A stretch of DNA of 22,529 nucleotides from a virus. The stretch lies in IMG/VR virus record IMGVR_UViG_3300025732_000289, positions 1-22,529 of that record. One strand, written 5' to 3'. The notes below the pieces were generated by a model. That model searched no databases, was not told where the DNA came from, and worked only from the letters and a program-made list of their open reading frames with translations. Made by a program: the position numbers and the translations under genes. This document shows positions 1-7,786 of this stretch, piece by piece (within the stretch, counting starts at the first letter, position 1; every line of letters begins with the position of its first letter).

Positions 1-1029
1 AACAGCTTCAGATGAACCTTTAGCTAATTGACCAGGTTGAGCTGTTTCTACAAAGTCATCTAGGTTTTCTACTAAAATACTTGCTAAACGTCTTTCAGAT
101 GCGTCTGCACTAGAACCTGCTGCTTGACTAATACGTCTTAATATTTCCATATTTTCAAGTGTTACATTAGAACCTTTTGTATCTTTAATTCTTTCTAATG
201 CTGCATATACTCTAGGTTGTAATGTTTTATCTAAACCTTCTTTAGCTAATGTTGACTCTATTTTGTTAGCAAATTGGTTATAAGAATTCTTTTTAAATAC
301 AGCACCTACATCTTCAGCAAACTTGTATTGTTGACCAGCTTGTCCTTTTAATTCTTGCACAGTAGGAGCTTGTAATGTGCCTTTAGCACCCATAGCAAAT
401 GGGATACCTGCTGCAATACCTGTTGCCATACCTACTAAAGGACTACCTGTTTCTTCTGCAACATATTGTGATGTAGCACCTACAGGTAATGCTGCTGCAA
501 CTTGTCTTGCTGGTTGTTGTGATAATGTTTGTGCAATGCCACGACCAATAGGTGTTGTAGCTGTTTTAGCTAATTGACCTAATGCACCTACTTGACCACC
601 TACTCCACCTAATGCACTACCACCTACTTGTAATGCTCTTTCTACTTGTGTTTCAGGATTAGGAAAGCCTAATTTAGTTAAGCCTTTTTCTACTTGTGCA
701 GTAGGAGATGGAATATCATATTTATCAGGCAATGCTAAGTTTAAACTTTTAGTAAGCAATTCAGCAGCAGGCAAAGCTAATCCACCGGCTATAGCACCAG
801 CAGGACCTGCTAACGCACCACCAGCAATTGCACCTGTTACAGGAACAGCAGCACCTCTAGCAATAGAACTTAAACCACGACCTATCTTTTCTGTCATGCT
901 TTTTTCTTTTTTAAGAATAGAAGATGGTAAGTCATCTTCAGGCACAATATTAGAAGAAGATAGTTCCATAGGCAAATCGCTTGTAGGAACTAAATTACTT
1001 GGTAAATCTTCTAAAGGCACTCTAGCCAT
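1..1029 (-). CDS. Putative internal virion/ejection protein, N-terminal 343 residues (3' end beyond window)
   Basis: The frame is open from an ATG at 1029-1027 to the left edge, so the C terminus is missing. The ATG overlaps the stop of the upstream gene (TAATG), which suggests coupled translation. The first 45 residues carry a degenerate VPxxDLP motif (VPLEDLPSNLVP, then VPTSDLP and VPEDDLP). Residues about 58-92 form a Gly/Ala-rich glycine-zipper-like hydrophobic stretch (for example GAIAGGALAGPAGAIAGG), followed by mixed helical sequence. I do not recognise a catalytic motif. Its place last in a run of Gly/Ala/Gln-rich proteins after the tail genes matches where podoviruses keep internal proteins ejected with the DNA. 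A membrane-inserting or channel role is inference. It could equally be a large structural tail component. Confidence 0.75.
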   Translation of the reverse strand, partial: MARVPLEDLPSNLVPTSDLPMELSSSNIVPEDDLPSSILKKEKSMTEKIGRGLSSIARGAAVPVTGAIAGGALAGPAGAIAGGLALPAAELLTKSLNLALPDKYDIPSPTAQVEKGLTKLGFPNPETQVERALQVGGSALGGVGGQVGALGQLAKTATTPIGRGIAQTLSQQPARQVAAALPVGATSQYVAEETGSPLVGMATGIAAGIPFAMGAKGTLQAPTVQELKGQAGQQYKFAEDVGAVFKKNSYNQFANKIESTLAKEGLDKTLQPRVYAALERIKDTKGSNVTLENMEILRRISQAAGSSADASERRLASILVENLDDFVETAQPGQLAKGSSEAV

Positions 1030-2315
1030 TATTCATACTCCCATTGACCATTTCTAAATATCATTGGTTTACCACTTTTAGATTTAGTTCTTGAACCTTC
1101 TGTAAATCCACTAGGTTGTTGCGTAGCAGATTTAGCTGGTGCTTTTTCAGTTGACTTAATTTTAGTGTTATATTCATTTAAGAATTCGCTAGTGCTATTA
1201 TATAACTTACCTTTGAAACCTTTTAAAGTGCCATTAGTATTGTAATAGTCAACAGCTTCTTGTTTAGTTTTAGCTGCACTTGTCATTTGTTCTTGTAACA
1301 AATCAAGACGTTTAACATTAACACTTTGTGGCAATGCAGGGTTATATACTCGGTTAATTAATGCTTCACCTTCTTTTGCTGTAAACTGTGGACCAAGAAT
1401 AAGTCTTAAGTTACGTTGAGCAATTTCTTGTACTTGTTCTTTAGTATCTTGAGCTGCTGGGTTTGTATATTTAAGCAAACCTGTATCATCTTGTGCACCG
1501 ACTAACTTACCTGTAATTCTTCCTTCAGGTTGTTGTTGAAGTGTTTGTTTAGCTATTTCTAATTGAGATAAACCTTTTTGCACATCTGAAAATCCACCAC
1601 CAATTGTAAAGTCTACTAAATCTTGTGCTGACTTTTCTTCTACTTTCATTTCTAATGGAGAAAGACTTTTCTTAAGTACTTCACCTCTAGTTTCCATAGA
1701 TGATACAGATGGAACTAATCTACTAATATCACCTGTTTGTTGATATTGAGCAATAGATTGAACAGTAAACTTAGTAGGGTCAATTGCAGCAATATTTCCA
1801 ACTTGCATTGATACTGGTTTTAGTACACCTAAATTACCTGTTTGTTGGTATTCTGCTAATGACTCAGATGTAAATTTACTTGGGTCAATGTTACCGATAT
1901 TAGTACCACGTGCTTGAGATATTGGTTTTAATGTACCATAGTCTTTTGTTTTTTGAAATTCAGAAATAGACTCTGGAGTATATTTAGAAATATCAATAGT
2001 TCCAAATGGGTCATTTTTACCAGCTAATAATTGTTGTCTATACGCATTATTTAAAGCAGTATCAACAGCACCTTGAGATGAACTCATACCACCTAAAAAT
2101 GCTTTACCTAGATAAGGCAATGCACTTTTAGCGTTTAAGTTTTTAGGGGTAGCAAGATATGTAGCACCTGCACCTAAAACACCTGATAATAATGCTTGAT
2201 TTCTTAATTTTTCTTCTTGGTTAGGGTCTAAAATGCCTGTAGGAATAGATGTACCAAATATATTCATTCCATTAAACAAATTACCTAAGCCACTATTTGT
2301 GTCAAATAAAGCCAT
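1029..2315 (-). CDS. Putative internal virion protein with three 36-residue repeats
   Basis: A 428-residue protein with an ATG start preceded by a GAGGATAATAAT ribosome site that overlaps the end of the upstream gene. The N terminus (residues 1-100) has a short hydrophobic Gly/Ala stretch at 43-55 and an Ala/Gln-rich helix. Residues 105-207 contain three copies of a repeat of about 36 residues built on IDxxKxTxxSxxxxQxT. The C-terminal half is polar and helix-rich, and ends in a Lys/Ser-rich linker plus a short aromatic tail (FRNGQWEYE). No enzyme motif is visible. Similar repeat-bearing proteins occur in the tail or ejection modules of aquatic podoviruses, but this comes from memory of the family type and was not searched. 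The virion role rests mostly on position between other structural genes. Confidence 0.8.
   Translation of the reverse strand: MALFDTNSGLGNLFNGMNIFGTSIPTGILDPNQEEKLRNQALLSGVLGAGATYLATPKNLNAKSALPYLGKAFLGGMSSSQGAVDTALNNAYRQQLLAGKNDPFGTIDISKYTPESISEFQKTKDYGTLKPISQARGTNIGNIDPSKFTSESLAEYQQTGNLGVLKPVSMQVGNIAAIDPTKFTVQSIAQYQQTGDISRLVPSVSSMETRGEVLKKSLSPLEMKVEEKSAQDLVDFTIGGGFSDVQKGLSQLEIAKQTLQQQPEGRITGKLVGAQDDTGLLKYTNPAAQDTKEQVQEIAQRNLRLILGPQFTAKEGEALINRVYNPALPQSVNVKRLDLLQEQMTSAAKTKQEAVDYYNTNGTLKGFKGKLYNSTSEFLNEYNTKIKSTEKAPAKSATQQPSGFTEGSRTKSKSGKPMIFRNGQWEYE
1695..2003 (-). repeat. Three tandem 35-36-residue protein repeats
   Basis: Residues 105-207 of the 428-residue protein. The units begin GTIDISKYTPES, GNIDPSKFTSES and AAIDPTKFTVQS, and the Ile-Asp pairs fall at residues 107, 143 and 178. 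The second half of each unit reads roughly (Q)QTGxxxxLxPxS. The DNA copies have drifted, so the repeat is best seen at protein level. Confidence 0.85.
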
Positions 2316-2319
2316 ATTA

Positions 2320-2943
2320 TTATCCTCTATATCCTTGAGCTAATTGTTGTAATCTCATCTTTTCTTCGTCTGTTAATGGAATACGTGTCATTAAGTTTGT
2401 TAATCCTATTTTATTTTCTTGCACAGGCATAACATTAGGAGCTACATTACTTAATGGTGAAGATACCATTTCAGGATTTCCTCTTGTAATAGGCATTAAA
2501 GGAGGAGTTTGCATTTGTTGTGGTGGTTGATTTAAAGCATCAAAACTTTTAGAGCCTAAATTAATTTTATCCATTGTAGACATATTTGAAAATGGATTGC
2601 CAATGTTATTAGTTAAGAAAGCACCTGTTTTATCCATAAGACTAGATGCACCCAATCCACCATATACACTAGGAGTAGCACCTAAACCAGCCAATGACCC
2701 TTGACTAAGCAAACTAGCATTAAGTGTAGGAGTGCCTAATATGGCAGGAGCTACAGTTCCAGCAGCTAAATCAGCACCACCAGCAGCAGTAGCAGCACCT
2801 GCACCACCACCTAATAGACCTGCACCACCTGCTCCAAGACCAGCACCTAGTAAAGCTGTTTTAAATGGGTTAGCACCTGTTACAGCACCGCCTACAGCAC
2901 CTACACCTGCACCTATCATGGCAGGAACTAATAGTTGTCCCAT
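2320..2943 (-). CDS. Gly/Ala-rich putative internal virion protein
   Basis: A 207-residue protein. Residues about 8-60 are almost entirely Gly, Ala, Leu and Val in glycine-zipper spacing (for example GAGVGAVGGAVTG and LLGAGLGAGGAGLLGGG), a pattern that packs as membrane-associating helices. The middle is Pro/Met/Asn-rich, and the C terminus carries a short charged helix (LTDEEKMRLQQLAQGY). The start has an AGGAAAGG ribosome site, and the gene sits 1 base from its upstream neighbour. Small Gly-rich proteins of this kind are common among podovirus internal or ejection proteins. The function is inferred from composition and context; no family was identified with certainty. Confidence 0.75.
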   Translation of the reverse strand: MGQLLVPAMIGAGVGAVGGAVTGANPFKTALLGAGLGAGGAGLLGGGAGAATAAGGADLAAGTVAPAILGTPTLNASLLSQGSLAGLGATPSVYGGLGASSLMDKTGAFLTNNIGNPFSNMSTMDKINLGSKSFDALNQPPQQMQTPPLMPITRGNPEMVSSPLSNVAPNVMPVQENKIGLTNLMTRIPLTDEEKMRLQQLAQGYRG

Positions 2944-2944
2944 A

Positions 2945-4054
2945 TTATACCTTTCCTACTACGTAACAAATAGGTTCTAAAATAGCACGATAAATCATGC
3001 CATAAGTATCTCTAGTTTTACCTCTTTTTTGTTTCCATATATCAGCAGTACGGTGTCTTGCAATATGCTCTAAAACACCCCTTAAAATGCGTTGTAGGGC
3101 ATTCTTTTCACCAGTCTTGTAAGCATAGTTTACTAATGGTAAGAATAGTTTATGGTAACCTTTTTCGTATGCTGGGTCTAAGTCTTTAGATTGAGCTAAC
3201 CAAATAGCGTTACGGAAGCTACCAAAGCCATATTCAGCATTCATAGCTGTACATACTATCTTGCCACCACCAGATTGAGTAGTTGTAGATACTTGACCCA
3301 TAGGCGCACCATAAGCAGCACCAAGATATGAAGCAAGTTTTTGATATGGTTTGTTTTGTTCAAAGTTAAATCTATCAATATCAGCTTGTAAAGCAGTTTT
3401 TTGATAGTCTTCAGCAGTTTTACCTACGTTAGCTAATTGTGAAATATCTGCATAGTCAGCTTGTGCTAATCCAGGAGCATTCATAACTGCTTGGTTTTGC
3501 ATACCACGTTCACCAGCATAGTTTTGATAAGCTAAGTTACCGTATGTATTAGCTAATGTTGTAGCTAGTGTGTTTGCTGCTCTGTTTTGAATATCAGCAG
3601 ATGCACCTGAACCATAACGACCAGCCATAGAAGCACCACCTTGTGCTTGTCTAATAGCATCATTGTATGCTTGTGTAGCTTGTTGTGTAGGACCTGCTAA
3701 TGCTTGTTGAAAATATGGGTTACCAGCAGATAAATAGTCGCCTTGAATAGAACTTAATTGTTGTTGTTGTGCAGCAGGAATTAATGGGTTACCAGCTAAT
3801 GCTCTTTGTCCTGCTAAACCTAATGCTTGAGTAGTTTGTGAAGATGGTCCAACATAAGTTTGACCAGCATAATAATTAGGACTTTGTGTTTGATATAAAC
3901 CTTTAGCTTCTTCAAGACCATATTTAACAAATGGTGCAATTGTAGGGTCTAATTGTTGTTTAGTTTCAGATGTTCCACCGCCACCTGACCCACCACCACC
4001 ATAAAATGTAAATGACTGAACTAAATTATTGAGCCAATTGTGTAAACTTATCAT
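2945..4054 (-). CDS. Putative internal/tail protein with a distinct C-terminal KIVCTAMN domain
   Basis: A 369-residue protein with an AAGGA ribosome site 7 bases before its ATG. Residues 19-27 are a poly-Gly/Ser linker. Residues 30-260 are rich in Ala, Gln, Asn and Tyr and look helical, typical of podovirus internal virion proteins. From residue 264 the composition changes: the C-terminal domain of about 106 residues starts KIVCTAMN, contains YGFGSFRNAIWL and KGYHKLFLPLV, and ends in a basic helix with HIARHR and KQKRGK motifs. I recall this C-terminal module as a recurring attachment to phage structural proteins; no activity can be assigned from sequence. The gene lies between an acetyltransferase-like gene and the Gly-rich 207-residue protein. 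Confidence 0.78.
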   Translation of the reverse strand: MISLHNWLNNLVQSFTFYGGGGSGGGGTSETKQQLDPTIAPFVKYGLEEAKGLYQTQSPNYYAGQTYVGPSSQTTQALGLAGQRALAGNPLIPAAQQQQLSSIQGDYLSAGNPYFQQALAGPTQQATQAYNDAIRQAQGGASMAGRYGSGASADIQNRAANTLATTLANTYGNLAYQNYAGERGMQNQAVMNAPGLAQADYADISQLANVGKTAEDYQKTALQADIDRFNFEQNKPYQKLASYLGAAYGAPMGQVSTTTQSGGGKIVCTAMNAEYGFGSFRNAIWLAQSKDLDPAYEKGYHKLFLPLVNYAYKTGEKNALQRILRGVLEHIARHRTADIWKQKRGKTRDTYGMIYRAILEPICYVVGKV

Positions 4055-4064
4055 ATTGCTTTCC

Positions 4065-4463
4065 TTAAAGTATAAATTCCCATGTTTGAGGTTTAAATCC
4101 TAATTCCCTTGCTCTACGTTCCCATCCTTTTCGTTGTGAAGAGAATGTAACTCTAGACTTACCGCCTTGTTTTGCTATTGCTTGAATTTCTTGCCATGCT
4201 TGTTGAAAGAGTGTATTGTCGTTAATGGTTGACCATGAAGCCCATACATGAAGTGTGTCACCTATAGGCTGAAGTACTACAAAACCTACTACTTTGTTAT
4301 CTATCATACCTACAAATAACATAGACCTGTTTTCATAACAGTCGCAATAGACATCTTCTACTATCCATTGTGTATGACCACGTTGTCTTACTAACTCAAG
4401 ACCATGTTTGACATAATCCCAATGTGAACGTAACTGGTCTTTAGGTATGTAATGTAAAATCAC
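4065..4463 (-). CDS. GNAT-like N-acetyltransferase, small
   Basis: A 132-residue protein with a GTG start that overlaps the TGA stop of the upstream C1q-like gene (GTGA), so it probably depends on coupled translation. The sequence has a GNAT-like order: an N-terminal helix with HWDYVKHGLELV, a central strand pair (MLFVGMI then KVVGFVVLQ), a helix (QQAWQEIQAIAKQ) and a final strand-helix-strand with RRARELGFKPQTWEF, which resembles the conserved end of GNAT proteins. The usual R/Q-xx-G-x-G/A acetyl-CoA loop is not clearly present, so catalysis is uncertain. It may have a structural or chaperone role in tail assembly. The substrate is unknown. Confidence 0.65.
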   Translation of the reverse strand: MILHYIPKDQLRSHWDYVKHGLELVRQRGHTQWIVEDVYCDCYENRSMLFVGMIDNKVVGFVVLQPIGDTLHVWASWSTINDNTLFQQAWQEIQAIAKQGGKSRVTFSSQRKGWERRARELGFKPQTWEFIL

Positions 4464-5257
4464 GCTACTATAATATATCCGTATGTTTTATCTGCTGTAT
4501 TGTTTGCAAAATGTTTTAGTGTTGCACTACCGCTACTTCTAGCACTTACATATACATTAGTAGATGCTGAAGTTGATACATAACTCATTGTAGTAATAAC
4601 GCTTGGTGTAACTGGTCTTGTTGGACTTGTACCTGCTGCATAATGTTGTATAGACACACCAGTATCAGATACTTTCCACATAAGTTCAACATAATCACCT
4701 GCTACTAATTCTAAATAAAAGTTTAATGCACCAATAATATGACTTGGGTCACCAGCAGACCTTCTTGGTGCTAAACCAAACCTACTGTTTGATGCTGCAA
4801 TATCTGTGCCATTTTTTCTAAACCAAACTTCTGCGTCTTGAGAGTCGTTGGTTGTATTCTTAAACTGTATAGAAAACTCTAAATTATAAAGACCACTATT
4901 TCTTACATTAAGTTTAGAACTGTTTGACAAATAAACACCATTAGAAAAGTCAGTAGTGTTAAATGTAATTGCATAAGCTGCTGTTGTTGATGCAGCAGTC
5001 TGGTCAGTTGAGTCTTGAAACGCACCATAAGGAACAGTATCACTACCAGCAGCAGTACTAATAGGTGTTAGTAGTATTATACTATTATAACCTATTCTTT
5101 CATCTGATATCGTGGTAGTTGTAGCATTGCCTGTAGCTAAAGTAATTTCACCAGTATTATTGCTTTTACCTTCTACAAGGTTATTTACAATTTCTGCGAC
5201 ACTTCTAGCATCACCACCTGTCCAAGGTAGTTTACGGTACATATCACTACGTGCCAT
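4460..5257 (-). CDS. Tail protein with C1q/TNF-like jelly-roll domain
   Basis: A 265-residue protein starting at an ATG 8 bases after AAGGT. Residues 75-229 read as a C1q/TNF-like beta jelly roll, with AYAITFNTTDFSNGVYL, the inner strands SGLYNLEFSIQF, DAEVWFRKNGTDIA and GDYVELMW. This type of module is frequent in fibres and appendages of aquatic phages. The residues outside it (about 37-74 and 231-265) look like the two halves of another small beta domain that ends SATLKHFANNTADKTYGYI. The protein is probably an exposed tail or head appendage involved in host contact. Its position between the nozzle protein and later virion genes fits. Confidence 0.8.
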   Translation of the reverse strand: MARSDMYRKLPWTGGDARSVAEIVNNLVEGKSNNTGEITLATGNATTTTISDERIGYNSIILLTPISTAAGSDTVPYGAFQDSTDQTAASTTAAYAITFNTTDFSNGVYLSNSSKLNVRNSGLYNLEFSIQFKNTTNDSQDAEVWFRKNGTDIAASNSRFGLAPRRSAGDPSHIIGALNFYLELVAGDYVELMWKVSDTGVSIQHYAAGTSPTRPVTPSVITTMSYVSTSASTNVYVSARSSGSATLKHFANNTADKTYGYIIVA

Positions 5258-7071
5258 TATCTAGTACCTTGTGTAGAGTAATCTATATCCATGCCAATTG
5301 CTGAGAACCAATCTGCACCAGTAGGTGTTAAAGCAACTCTGTGATAACGACCTGAGCTTCTTACAGCACATCTATCTTCTTGACTTGCAGATACAGCAGT
5401 TGAGTATGTAAGAGTATCATCTAACATACGTCTAGAAGCCACAGAAACATCCGCAGAGCCATTATTTACAGAAGGTCTAATAAGAGTAAGCACAGAGTTA
5501 TATCCGTATTCTAGGTCATTTGTAGTGATATTTGCTGTAGCTGGAGTTCCTGTAAATGTGATAATTTTAGTATCACGAACACCACCAAATAGGAATTTAC
5601 CACCTGCGTATAGTCTATCGTCTAGTGTAGTAGTAAGAGTATCTACAGTCTTTAATGCTGCAGCACTTGCTGCCATATCAATAGCAACACCTGTACCAGA
5701 ACCTACACCTGTAGCTGTAAACAATACGCCTACAGTATTAGCTACTGCACCTATATTTGTAAATGATGTAGATGCTTCTACATTACCACTTGTTGAACCT
5801 GATGCTACTGTAGTAAGTGTAAATGTATTTGCTCCTGTGCTTGTAATAGTATAATTACCATCTAAAGCAGTTCCGCTAGTAAAGTCTATAGCTAATACAT
5901 TACCAGTAGAAAAACCATGAGCCGTAATAGTGACTGTGACAGTTGTTCCTGTTCTACTATATGTTCCTGTTTTTGTACCTAAACTTCTAATAGTATATGA
6001 CTTGGCTGCTACAAAAGAACCTGCTGTTACGTTATAAGCTGTATCTATACCATCTAAAGTTGTACCTGTAGTAGCTAAAGTAGATAAAACATCTACATCT
6101 GTGTCTGCTTCACACCATTTTTGTGTTTCAAAGTTATAGATAAGTAAAGCTCTGTTACCTGAAACTGTTGTGTAATTCCAAATAACTAAATTGCGTTCTG
6201 GGTCTATAGCTGCTGATATAGAGTCAATATCACCAATGTTAGCGTTGTTAAAGAAGTATCTGTCTACTTTTTCTGAGCCAATGCCAACTACTTGTTGACC
6301 ATTGCATGAATAGAAACCATCATCTGATAAGAAGTATGATATGCCACCGTATTGAGCTATAGAACCACCTTCTATACAACCTACGTTACGAGAGATAGTG
6401 TCAAATTGGAAGAATAATGGTGAGCCAATATATGACATACGCACAATGGATTTTTCTAGGAATACAATACCAAACTCGCCACCTGTGATACCGGTAATAT
6501 CACCACCGTCAGGAAGTTCTTGATAGTCTGATTGTGATGCAGCACCTGCAGTCCAATCCGTTGGGTCATTTATATCTGACCATTGTACTCGTGATGGATA
6601 TGTACCAGCACCTATATTAGCACCTACTACAAAGTCACGAACTACTGTAATGTATTTAGCTACTGGAGCTGCTGCTGCTAAATCTGCAAAGTCTGTAGAT
6701 GAATTTACATCATAATATTGTATCTTTTCAGAACCATTAGAAGCTAGTGCATAGTTACCAAATTGAACGAACTTCCATCTATTAACACCTGTATATCCAC
6801 CAGCTTTAGATACATCTTCCATAGTTAAGTCTGTAGAAGATACTTTAAATAATTTAGTAGCACCGCCTGCAAATATACTTACATCATTATCCACTTTAGC
6901 TGCAAAACAGTTATTAAGGTCTTCTGTAGCTGCACCTGAATAGTTTACTGCTGACTTAAATGGACCATATCCTATCGCTAAAGGAGTGACGTTATTAGCT
7001 TCTGATACTGTGTCTAGGATACTAGGTTGGTCTGGTAACCATTCTTTAAATTGTATACGTTGTGTAGGCAT
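5257..7071 (-). CDS. Tail nozzle / phage stabilisation protein (beta-propeller type)
   Basis: A 604-residue protein that follows the collar gene by 1 base, with AAGG in its ribosome site. The first 340 residues resemble the podovirus tail nozzle or DNA-stabilisation proteins that continue the portal-adaptor channel: FKEWLPDQPSILD at the start, then repeated blade-like strands such as RVQWSDINDPTDWT, SYFLSDDGFYSC and ERNLVIWNYTT. Residues about 347-468 look inserted, because the typical LDGID and LDDRLYAGGKFLFGG segments lie on each side. The inserted part contains TVTVTITAHGFSTGN and NTFTLTT, which recall the FCCH-type beta domain found in other phage proteins. The C terminus returns to propeller-like sequence. 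The role follows from family resemblance plus context; the fold is inferred. Confidence 0.8.
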   Translation of the reverse strand: MPTQRIQFKEWLPDQPSILDTVSEANNVTPLAIGYGPFKSAVNYSGAATEDLNNCFAAKVDNDVSIFAGGATKLFKVSSTDLTMEDVSKAGGYTGVNRWKFVQFGNYALASNGSEKIQYYDVNSSTDFADLAAAAPVAKYITVVRDFVVGANIGAGTYPSRVQWSDINDPTDWTAGAASQSDYQELPDGGDITGITGGEFGIVFLEKSIVRMSYIGSPLFFQFDTISRNVGCIEGGSIAQYGGISYFLSDDGFYSCNGQQVVGIGSEKVDRYFFNNANIGDIDSISAAIDPERNLVIWNYTTVSGNRALLIYNFETQKWCEADTDVDVLSTLATTGTTLDGIDTAYNVTAGSFVAAKSYTIRSLGTKTGTYSRTGTTVTVTITAHGFSTGNVLAIDFTSGTALDGNYTITSTGANTFTLTTVASGSTSGNVEASTSFTNIGAVANTVGVLFTATGVGSGTGVAIDMAASAAALKTVDTLTTTLDDRLYAGGKFLFGGVRDTKIITFTGTPATANITTNDLEYGYNSVLTLIRPSVNNGSADVSVASRRMLDDTLTYSTAVSASQEDRCAVRSSGRYHRVALTPTGADWFSAIGMDIDYSTQGTR

Positions 7072-7072
7072 A

Positions 7073-7783
7073 TTAAGCCTTCATAATGTAGCAAAGTGCA
7101 TAGTATGGTGGAAGGTTAGCATTAGTTCCACTTGAACCTGTTGTGCTATTTGTTACTGTTATGCCTGTTGTAGCAGTTGATGTATTAACAGTTCCTGAAC
7201 TAGCTGCATCTTGTTTTAAAAATCCAAGAACACCAGCACCACTTGTATTGCCTTGCACTGTATGAAGGTGACCAGGGTCGGTAACTGTCGCTGTATGAGT
7301 ATGAGATACCACAATAGCATCTGTAGAACCACCAGTAGCACCTACAGCATAAGTAGATGTAGCACCTACTACAAAACGGTTACGTAAGTCAGGTGTAGAG
7401 CTTGAGCCATCACATAATAACCAACCAGTAGGGATAGATGCAGATGAACCTGACCATAACATAATCATACCAGCAACAAAAGCATTGCCCCATGTAGGAG
7501 TATTACTGCCACCTGCTGATAATAATACTTGACCAGAAGTGCCTGCTGAACCATCTAGTTTAAATCCACCTGTAATGTCAATAGTGCCAGATGATACTAA
7601 TGTGCCTGAGCAAGTAAATGGGTCACCACTCGTACCTGCTTGTTGGTCTTTTAATTGTGCCATTACTGTTCTAATAGCATTATTTACGTTAGCTGGTGAA
7701 CATCCTTCAGCAATGTTAATGTTAGATATGTCAGTATTATCTGCTGACGTAGCTGAATATTCACTAATCTTTGTCTTTGCCAT
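7073..7783 (-). CDS. Tail fibre protein with phage tail-collar domain
   Basis: A 236-residue protein with an AAGGA-TAAAAG-ATG start. The N terminus (1-54) has the common phage fibre attachment pattern with NIAEGCSPANVNNAIR and LKDQQAGTSGDP. A short beta linker leads to GGFKLDGSAGTSGQVL. From residue 104 it is a classic tail-collar domain: AGMIMLWSGSSASIPTGW, LLCDG, then PDLRNRFVVGA. His-rich loops HTHT (161-164) and GHLH (171-174) and a terminal LPPYYALCYIMK follow. These His loops bind metal ions in known collar-fold fibres. It most likely forms a trimeric host-recognition or fibre-tip protein. The gene directly follows the periodic beta-repeat protein, whose stop lies within its leader. Confidence 0.9.
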   Translation of the reverse strand: MAKTKISEYSATSADNTDISNINIAEGCSPANVNNAIRTVMAQLKDQQAGTSGDPFTCSGTLVSSGTIDITGGFKLDGSAGTSGQVLLSAGGSNTPTWGNAFVAGMIMLWSGSSASIPTGWLLCDGSSSTPDLRNRFVVGATSTYAVGATGGSTDAIVVSHTHTATVTDPGHLHTVQGNTSGAGVLGFLKQDAASSGTVNTSTATTGITVTNSTTGSSGTNANLPPYYALCYIMKA

Positions 7784-7786
7784 CTT

